Shown here in pieces: positions 55,581-64,000 of a DNA stretch of 64,000 nucleotides (position 1 is its first letter; each line of letters begins with the position of its first letter). The notes under the pieces were generated by a model. The model saw only the letters and a program-made list of their open reading frames with translations, made no database searches and was not told where the DNA came from. The DNA lies in NCBI GenBank assembly GCA_021234155.1, contig JAJEKV010000091.1:2241501-2305500 (forward strand). Direction: 5' to 3'. The translations under genes were made by a program, and so were the position numbers. This DNA comes from Isoetes taiwanensis (Eukaryota; Streptophyta; Lycopodiopsida; Isoetales; Isoetaceae).

Positions 55581-58500
55581 CACCAGATATCCAGGAGTCG
55601 TAGCCCAAGTCATACCCCAAGTCATGGCCACAGACACAGTCCCGTGTGTGGACCCACACTTGGTTGGTGAGCTACCTCAGACCACACCAACCCATCCTGG
55701 GAAGGCCCAAACACACCAACCACCGGTTGACCCCACGCAGCCCTGCCCTCTCGGGAAGACCATGAAGCGGGGCCACCAAGGAAGAGGCCTCGCGGCAGGG
55801 AGAGACGTCTTCCATGAAGAGGGAGGCCCGAGCCAAGGCCCAGTCGACCCGACAGGCGGGCCATACAGGCAATCCGCCAGTCGAACCTTGGAGCCGCATC
55901 CAGGCGAGGGTTGAGGCCAACAGTGCACGCCTTGCAGGCCTCCCGACAGAGGTGGAGAACATAACATCTCGGATGTTGCGTGGCCGCTTGGTGCCGAAAA
56001 ACGGCGAATCACAGAATTGGAGGATCGCGCATTTACGGCAGGCGGATGATAGCATCCACTTGCCGCAATTTGACAGACAACAATGCCGCCGGGAGCTTGC
56101 GTGATATGAGGGGCGTAGACACCGTGTTGGCGCCATGGAAGCCGGGCCGCGGGACGAGAACCGGGTAGAAGCGCAGAGACACTGTGTAACCCGCCTCACC
56201 GGATCCGTGCCGAGGTTGAGGAGGCTAAGGCCACGGCACGAGGAGCACAGGCCGCCCTCCTGTCAGAGGTTGCGGAGGCCGCCACTGTGAGACAAGGATT
56301 TCGTGCCGCCTCGGAAGCTAGCCAGGTAACCGGCGCTCTTGTAAGGGATTTAGCACGAGATCGGAGCTGAGGGGAGCTTGGTGGCCGTTGCCCAGCAAGG
56401 CAAGGGCCTCCATGCCGAGGCACATGAGCAACTCCGCCATTGCACGCGGGAGATGGCAAGGCATGACAACGTCCTGCAAGAGCTGAGCTCGCACTCGGAG
56501 AACGAAAACCCGCGAAAAGAACATACCAACCCCGCCAACCCACCAACCTACTGGGGCGTCAACACGGAACACATCGCCGCGGACACATCGGATCACGCCG
56601 GGCCGCCCACCACCGGCGCCCGGCCCGGCTTATGCCTCACCCACCTCAACCAACACTGGTGCGGCCCCGAACTCGAGAACGAGACGCCAGGAGCCGCAAT
56701 GTGGTAGTCGCGAGGCCCGACGGAGGAGTCGGGGAGAACATCTCACTTCCCGACTCCGACACGAGATCTTGGACCGGATGATATTCCCGGCACACTGTGA
56801 CCATTGGAAAGGCGGTCGTCATGGAATTGGCCCTACGATCGCCCGGGTGGTCATCTTCCACAGTTGAGAGCGTGCGGGCGGGTGGCCATCCCGCGTCGAG
56901 GGGCGAAAGTTGAAGGGGGAGGCGGCTCAGATCGTTGGCCGGGACTTGACCCCAAAGCCGGCAAGAGACCGAAGGCGTGAAGCTGGCCAAAGTCGAGGGC
57001 TGCCTTGGGGAGACATGGAGGCGGCGGGGGCTGGTCCGGGGAAGGATCGCGGGAATTCGAGGCACCAAAGCAGGGATCACGAGGCACTCCGGCCCCTCGA
57101 GTCCCCTCCGGGGGGCCCCGGCCCAGAGGCATCCACATCTTCCGCTCCCACAGGACCACCACTACCACGGACCTGAAGTGGCGATGCATGCCACTAAATA
57201 GGGATCGTGCCTCACCGTGGTATCCCGGAATTGCCGTGGCTTTCCATGGCGAAGGGGATGCGATCTCAATTCCGTCGCCATGGACATGGACCTTATCTTC
57301 CTCATGGAAACATGGGAACATGCCGGTCCTGAGCTACCTGATTTGCCGGGATACCGGCTACTCCGTCTTCAATGAGTGCACCGGAAACGAGGACACGGAG
57401 GAATTGCGTGTTACTACCGCAGCCTTGGCCCAATCGGTCTCCCCATGCAAAGCGCATACAGCACAACTGATATACACAATGGGTGCAGTCGCGAGAACGG
57501 CGATGGCAGCCCTCTCTTTGTGGCGGCTTGCTACTTCCCACATCTTTGAGAGCAACTTTTACCACACGCGCTTGGATGTGGGCCGACGCGGGGAGCCCTA
57601 TGTCGATCTATATGATGACATACGGCCAGTCTGAACAATTGGGCAAGGTCATGTTGCTTGGAGACTTCAATGCGCCGCCGCGGGGGATAGAGCGGATCCC
57701 AAAATTAGCACCTCTAGGCGAGGATGTGTTGCAAATGGACCCCGCAGAGATGGTTTGGCCAAAGGCGTCGGATGACAACCGAGTTACACTGCATGGCGGC
57801 GGCGGATGTCTTTATTCTTTGGCGGTATCTTTGACCTGGTCATTTGCAATGGGCTGGCACGGGGGCGATCCTCCACCGCTTCACTTGTAGGCGCGAGAAC
57901 CAGTGGGGCGGCACCCGGTGTGGTGGATGCGTGCTAGCGAGCGAGCAATGCCTACACTTGATCACTGCTTTCAAGATGTCGGGGCGGGTGGCGGGGACGC
58001 AGGAAGTAGACTCACCATCAGCCCCTGTTCTTGCGGATAGATTGGCGGTGCCAACCGAGCACCCATTGCCCCAATACCCCATGTACCACGGTTGCGTGCG
58101 GACTATGATCGTCTGGGCGGTCTATGCGAGGATGCTTGAGCATGAGCTGCCGGAGGCCGCGCAACTCCCCACACTTCAACAGTGACCGGCCCGGTGAACC
58201 AGCTCCTTCCGGGGTAGGGGACGGATGCTTTGGGAGAGGCCGCTCGGCGATCCACGGGGGCTGCAATCACCTTCCCTCGCAATCACCGGTTCGATGGCGA
58301 ATGTCGGGAGTTGAAACGATGGCTCCGCCAAGTCTTTGGACCCCACCATTAGCCCATGAGCCGTCGAGCCAATACCGCTCCTTCCTCAAGACCAAGAAAG
58401 CCGGGTACCTTCGCGAGCACCGGCAGAGATGTTTGGTCTTCTAGACCGCCACCCTAGGGCCTTCGGAGAAAGGTCTTGAGTAAGCCCACCGGCCCCACGG

Positions 58501-60735
58501 AAATATTACCGGGAACAATGGGTGAGATACTTGCGGCGGTATGACCCAATGGGAAGCCGCACCACCGGTACCTCCGTGAGCGGGCCTAGCAATCGGTCAT
58601 TCTTGAAGGGGATGTCATAATGGGCCTGCAACGCCTATCCTAAGGGGAAGGCCGGCAGATTTGGATGGTATGCGGTGAGCTTCTCAAGTGGGCGGGCCCC
58701 CAATGGTGCCTTCTCACAAAGACTCTTCAACGGGGCATTGCAAGAAGGCTTAAGCCCCAAGACCGGACTACTAGTAGAGTTGTGCCCATATACAAAGCGG
58801 GGGACCCCCACGGCCCGACCAACTATCGTACCATTATGGTCGGGTTCGTCTTTGCCAAGTTGCTTGCCGGGATTCTTGAGCGGCGATTGACACTTTGGGC
58901 GAGGATGGAGAAGTCGCGGGGCTCTCACGCAGCGGGCTTCCGCCCAGGCATTCTACTATTGACCATATCTTCACTCTGCGAACACTCATAGAGGATAGCC
59001 TTAATCGGCCTTGAGAATGTCTTGTTGCTTTGTGGATTTCGCAAAGGCTTTTGACCGCGATGCCTCCGGGATAAGTTGTGGGATAGATTGAGACGACTAG
59101 GGACCCCGTCGACTTGCGAGAATGCTATATACTGAGACTATCTGAGGCTTGCTCCTATCGTCTCACAATCGGGGAGCCCGTTGTTAGTAGCATTGGGGTG
59201 CGTCGGGGCTGCCCTCTATCACCGACGCGCTCTTAAAACTTACATTGACCAGCTAGAAGAATGGCTAGGCGAAACTTGAACGGGGAGGCTCGGTTGATGC
59301 ACCACATAATCCGGCAACTCATATATCTTGATGATGTTGACCTGCTTTCGCATATACCCCGAGGACATGCAACGCCACGGATGCTTTGGACACTTTCTCG
59401 CCAATTCTTGACATGAGAGTTAACTTGGCCAAGACAAGGGTGCCTTTGGTCCCATCATCCGGCACCCACGCCTTCCCTCATTCACTTACCGGGGGCGGGT
59501 AGTGGAGGTGGCTCGATCTTATAAGTATTTGGGCATTGAGTTTTCTACTACCACACACCGGGATGCATCCATCGTGTTACGGGTCAATGCTGCAGGCTGG
59601 AAAGCCACAGTATGCAATGCAAAACAACGATCCACAAGGCGTAGGCAGTATGCATGGGGTCACCAGCACACCTGCTCGGGGCCTTGGTTGAACCGGTCCT
59701 CCTCTATGGGGCAGAAGTGTGGGGGCGATGATATCCCTCACCACTTGGAACGATCTAGAGCAGTACTGTAAGGCCTTCTTGGCCCTTGCCGGGGAGTGAA
59801 ATCCACGTCCCCATATCGAGATCTTGCTCCGGGAGACGGGCTTCCTTCCATTCTGAGAGGGCTGCTACCGAAGCGTCACATTATTTACTTCGGAAGGTGG
59901 GGGCTATGGATGAAGCCCGGCTGCCCAACCTTGCTTTGGCGGTGGCGATGGGCCCGGCGACTCAAAGCCTCTTTGGAAAGACAAGCAAGCCCGGTGGTTC
60001 TTCGCTATGGAATGTGCGAGCACACGATGTGTGGACCAAAGGCATACACCGAAGGAACGCTGCCTTGAAGCGTGCCCTTGATGCTTGCTTCATGGCCAAG
60101 CTTTGGGATCTGAGAGGCCCCGCACATGTCAAGGTGGCAAATTATCGACGGCGAGGTTAATCCCATGCTCACGAGGGGCCCACACCACTACACGTGCACC
60201 CATCTACCCATGAAAAAGCGGGGGTGATTGCTTCCATTCGCCGCGGTGCACACCACCTCGCATTGAGGCAGGGAGATGGATTCGGGGCCGCGCGTGAGGG
60301 CAGAGTCTGTCAATCGCCGCCAAGCGGCGCCATTGAGGATGAAAGTCACGCCTCGTGCCTTTGTCCGTGCATCTGAGCATATCCGGGGCTCGGTATGCTT
60401 TCTAGTTGTTGTGCCCCATCGGGCCTTGCATGAGCTCTTGAAGCACGACCTCTGTAGGCTTGTTGGGATCGTTACCTCCGGGGAGGTAATGGATCACGCG
60501 GACTTCGGTTATGCCCCCCGTCCGGCATTAACCTCACCGTACTTGTGATTATGTATATAAGCGCGGTATGTCGGCATCCTTATTGCTACTAAGGTTTTCC
60601 CCGAAAACCCTTGGTGGGGTTTTTAATCCTGGTAGTAATCGCCTGCTGCTCTCTCTTTGTACTTGGGTCCCATAGGCCAGTTGGTCTCCGTGGACGATAA
60701 AATCATATTCTATTCTATTCTATTCTATTCTTTAA
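55581..60735 (+). pseudogene. LINE coding region: ORF1-like, AP endonuclease, RT
   Basis: GC-rich region read in several frames. 55590-57150 is an Arg/Ala/Glu-rich ORF1-like stretch. The endonuclease begins near 57220 (RNCRGF), continues MDLIFLMETWEHAG near 57285 and reaches FDLVICNGLA near 57835. RT follows with TSRVVPIYKAGDPHGPTNYR near 58780, a FRPG.-TIDHIFTL region near 58945, FVDFAKAFD near 59030, LIYLDDVDLLS near 59325 (catalytic box) and YKYLGIEFSTTT near 59525. Frame changes are frequent, so it is not active as read. The 3' UTR ends with the same GGTTTTCCCCGAAAACCC block as the LINE at 15.7 kb and a TATTC repeat tail. RTE-like affinity is my inference from the microsatellite tail. Confidence 0.75.
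60706..60730 (+). repeat. (TATTC)n microsatellite LINE tail
   Basis: Five TATTC units directly before the copia RT resumes, marking the 3' end of the LINE. Confidence 0.9.
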
Positions 60736-61760
60736 GCCTTGGTTACCAAAGGTCGCGGGCAGATTGTAATCTATATTACAAGATCACCGGTTCTCGAATT
60801 TCCATTCTTCTCTTATATGTTGATGATATGGTTTTAACAGGAGATGCATCTGATCTTATATCAAGTACCAAGGAGTCTCTTAGCACCAGCTTTGAGATCA
60901 CAGATTTAGGTCTCATGCATTATTGTTTGGGGCTAGAAGTTTGATAGCAGTCTCATGGTATCTTTCTAGCCCAGCAGAATATATTAATGAGGTTCTTCAT
61001 AGGTTCAACATGGCAGATTGTAAGCCGTCCAAATCTCGTCATGATCCAGGCAATATCTTAACTCTTGACTCAGCACAAGAAGATGTAGATGCAACTCTTT
61101 ATAGGCAGCTGGTTGGAGCACTTTTATTTATCACTGTTAATTGGCCAGACATTGTCTATATTGTGGGAGTGTTGACATGGTTTATGCAACATCCTAAACA
61201 GTCTCACTGGCAAGCAACTAAGAAGGTGATTAATTATCTTCAAGGGACTGCAACCGAAGGCATTCACTATATGAGTAATTCCTCCCCTCTTGCTTCTTTT
61301 TGCAGACTCAGATCATGCCACCAGTGATGTTGAGTATCGAAAATCTCTTACTGGATTTGTTTCATTTTTCGCTGGTAGTTCTGTTACATAGAGTTCTAAA
61401 AAGCAGGTTACTTGCAGTATTAGTACTACTGAAGCCGAACTTAAAGCCATGGTTACTGCAGTCCAAGAAATGATGTGGCTGGTTCATTTATATGAAGATC
61501 TTGGCATAAAAAACACACCAGCTTACCTTTATTGTGATAATGAGGGAGCTATTTGCCATGCTAAGGATTACAAGTGGCATCAGGTTAATAAACACTTGGA
61601 TATTAAAGTCTGCTTTGTTCGAGAAGTTCTTGACATTGGTTCCATTTCTCTTTTTTCATTGCTCTTCTCAAGATCAAGCAGCAGATTGTTTTACCAAACC
61701 TCTTGTAGGCAGACGCTTGGTCGATATGAAGCAGCTTCTACATGTATTTCCTTTTAGTAC
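60731..61760 (+). pseudogene. Ty1-copia polyprotein, C-terminal RT and RNase H
   Basis: Continues the RT interrupted at 54635: SLGYQRSRADCNLYYKI, the catalytic LLYVDDMVLTG near 60817-60845, and LGLMHYCLGLEV. After a frame change comes the RT end/RNase H region: YRQLVGALLFITVNWPDI near 61100, YLQGTATEGIHY near 61240, AVQEMMWLVHLYEDLGI near 61460 and YCDNEGAICHAKD near 61530. Stops near 60945, 61326 and 61390 show decay. Confidence 0.9.
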
Positions 61761-61786
61761 CTACAATTCTAGTAGTGCTAGTCATC

Positions 61787-61794
61787 AGGAGGGG
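61787..61794 (+). other. Copia polypurine tract
   Basis: AGGAGGGG lies immediately before the 3' LTR start. Confidence 0.75.
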
Positions 61795-62009
61795 TGTTAG
61801 ACCCATACTGACCTGTCAGTGATGACATCACACTGCTGACCTGTCAATGCACGCCTGTTACTGACGTGGCACTCTTATATAAGCCACAGTCTAGTAGTCA
61901 TTGGTCGTAGTTTTTTCTAGACGCCTATCTTTGTATTGCTTTCTTTAACCATGTATACATTCATAAGCATTCAGTCTCAAGTACTCATGCAACGGATCTA
62001 ATGTTAACA
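61795..62009 (+). repeat. Copia 3' LTR (215 bp)
   Basis: Starts TGTTAGACCC after the polypurine tract and ends GTTAACA at 62009, giving the TGTTA...TAACA termini typical of copia LTRs. A TATA-like TATATAAG sits at 61876-61883. The matching 5' LTR is not in the window, consistent with 5' truncation. Confidence 0.75.
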
Positions 62010-63437
62010 AACATTGATTTAGTCAGTATATAGCTTATATGATCTAGATATATGTCGTGTTTACCTTTACAATTTTATCATAGGCAGCATTTAATCGTAC
62101 TAAAATGTAAGTTGGATCGTACACAAGAAGTTGAGAAATCATAATAACAAAAGGATTCCTAATATATCAATATTACTGAATGACATTATTTCCTTTTTTC
62201 AATTATATTGTTTCGTGGTAGTTTGGCCGTTTTTATGCAAAACCGGGATGTGCAGTTTTATTGATGTGCGTACCAAATCACAATAATATTTCAAGACAAA
62301 AAACTTATGGGCATGGTGAACACAATGTCCAATTTAGGTGAACATTTTTATTTGTAAGATGATTCTACATGTTGTTCTCCTCTTTCTTGGCATTATCAAA
62401 TACCTTTTATGCCTTAGAATTTGAGGCGTAGATAAATATAAGAAGGGCAAACAAGAACATGAAGCTTGAAAAATATGGTTGATATAGTCGTCATGATTTC
62501 TATAATAATAGCCCTTTGTTGGGCCTGTTTAATTTTGCAGCCTTTTCAATGCACTCTTAGCATGAGTTTACCCTGGCAATGTTCCTCTTATAGAAATCAC
62601 AATCAAGTCCATCAATTGCTAGGGTGAAGGACTCCATCAACTAAGGCTTATGCTGTAAGATGTAAAGTTAATTGCATTATTATGCACGTAGATTACAAGT
62701 TCTTGAGTTTTCAGTTAGACCATAGGTCTAGAGCTTAAACACATACTAGAAATCCTGCTTCTAGCTTCTTTTGCACATCTGATCCATTATTTATATTTGC
62801 TTATAGTTATGCGTGTTCATATTAGAATAGAAAAATTTGTGATACGGAGGATATGACTTTAACGAAGTTTAGGCCTCACTCCAAGTCCGTGTTAGTAAAG
62901 CTTCAGAGTGCCATATGCTCCTTTTACATTCAAGATTTAACGCATGAAAGACGGTATTGGGAGCACTATTCAGGTCTTCCATGACTTCGCCATCGCTGAA
63001 ATCTTCTTAGCAAGATAATCACATCTTAAAATCTTCTCATTAAGAGCAACAAATCTTGCAACCAACCATAGCTTCAAATGCTGCTCACGCATCTTCACAG
63101 ATTAGTAGGAGATATGTTTGTGATACCACCAGAGCCAAGGAGCATCTTGAGGTAAACATCTTCCAGAAGTTCAGAAGTACAAATTATAAGAGCAAAGATG
63201 CCAATTTCAGTTGTTACAAGACATTAATCATAGAAACAAGAAGACCTTATGTCACGAAGATTAAACATTATTGAAAAACAATTTCCTTGAATAGTACTCG
63301 AGAAGCAACATATTCCATCACTAACCAGGTAATTCGGTTTTTAAACATTGTATCTATGTTCTTAAACATCTCTTTCTATCCTTACATGAGCTCCACAAAT
63401 TTGTTGCCATGCAAGATATGATATAGAGCAGATAATG
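62010..63437. other. No gene recognised
   Basis: AT-rich intergenic sequence with no convincing reading frame, RNA gene or transposon motif. Confidence 0.45.
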
Positions 63438-63982
63438 CCTCTGTTACAGCTTTAAGGATGGCATATTACATATTTCCTATGGGACTTTAACGCATCAGTT
63501 TTCCTACTACATGTATAACTGCACATCTATCTATGCCTGATCTTAGAGTTCTAAATGTCCTTGCTTTGATAATAGTGAGGCTGTGACATGAAGATGGTTT
63601 TCCTTCCAATTTGTCTATGCTACTAAGATTTAGGAATTTTGCTACTACTGTTAACATGAAGATCTTTTAGTTTATTCCATGAATCCATGATTCAATAGTT
63701 TTGCGGCTGAACGTAACTGTTATCAGCTTTAAGGATGGCAGATTGCATGTTTTCTATGGGAGTTTAACACATCAATTTTCCTACTACATGTATAATTTCA
63801 TATGTATCTATGCCTAATCTTAGAGTCTTTGCTCTGATAATAGTAAGGTTGTGACATTAAGCTATTTTTCCTTCCAATTTGTCTATGCTACGAAGGTTTA
63901 GGAAGTGGTATTGTGGTTAACATGAAGATCTTTTAATTTATTTCATGAATCTGCAATTCTCAATAGTTTTGCACCTGAACCT
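63438..63982 (+). repeat. Imperfect ~280-bp tandem duplication
   Basis: 63438-63712 and 63722-63982 share CAGCTTTAAGGATGGCA, TTTTCCTACTACATGTATAA, TTTTCCTTCCAATTTGTCTA and TTAACATGAAGATCTTTTA, with scattered substitutions and small deletions. No coding content. A further copy could continue past the window end. Confidence 0.8.
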
Positions 63983-64000
63983 TTTTCAGAGTAGAAAATC

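Larger units (their letters stand above)
54636..60730 (+). mobile_element. LINE with tandem 5' monomers inserted in the copia element
   Basis: The whole segment interrupts the copia RT gene. It starts with 5' monomers (54638-55580), then the ORF1 and ORF2 region, and ends with a TATTC microsatellite tail (60706-60730). No clear target duplication could be read at the joints. It is the most complete member of the LINE family whose other members lie at 15636-33594 and 47300-48350. Confidence 0.8.

Noticed and set aside
55590-57200. Several long minus-strand open frames in the LINE
   Set aside because: They are shadows of GC-rich LINE sequence. The plus strand carries the endonuclease and RT motifs and the correct tail.

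Overview
This is nuclear DNA from a land plant with a repeat-dense genome. The evidence is an intact, heavily intron-split ERECTA-type receptor kinase gene, a tRNA-iMet primer-binding site in a plant-style LTR element, a plant MULE transposase, chromovirus, Ty1-copia and L1 relics, and GT-AG introns throughout. The mixture of a Merlin/IS1016-like transposase, a Penelope-like reverse transcriptase and a beta-class DNA-methyltransferase-like gene is unusual for a flowering plant. It makes me suspect a fern, lycophyte or bryophyte, but that is inference.

Layout. 1-8130: a fold-back element with ~390-bp inverted arms, the 3' end of a chromodomain Ty3/gypsy element, a frameshifted DUF599 exon, a frameshifted Merlin-type transposase, and a degraded Penelope-like reverse transcriptase with three tRNA-like SINE modules inserted in it. 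9424-36062: a block present twice in direct orientation. Copy 1 (9424-15392) carries a 2.6-kb DNA transposon (12048-14667), and its empty site survives in copy 2. Copy 2 (15474-15635 plus 33595-36062) is split by a non-LTR element (15636-33594, minus strand). That LINE is split by a small non-coding LTR element (17632-31391, 5-bp target duplication TGCCC). The 3' LTR of that element is split in turn by an 11.2-kb insertion (19666-30874).

The 11.2-kb insertion is the most interesting part. It holds a MULE-family transposase on the minus strand, an array of near-identical GC-rich cassettes that each end in a splice-donor-like sequence, and on the plus strand a spliced gene joining a ParB-like DGNHR motif to a beta-class N4/N6 DNA methyltransferase fold. 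All coding parts carry frameshifts in this copy. A transposon that carries its own DNA-modification protein is a testable reading, not a proven one.

38994-45896 is the one clearly functional host gene: a 27-exon ERECTA-family LRR receptor-like kinase that I reconstruct as 973 residues with every splice junction in phase. 46-64 kb is again transposon debris: a decayed LINE, a gypsy reverse transcriptase with a duplicated catalytic core, a truncated L1, and a truncated Ty1-copia element with an intact 3' LTR. The copia element is split by a LINE (about 6.1 kb including four hairpin-bearing 5' monomers).
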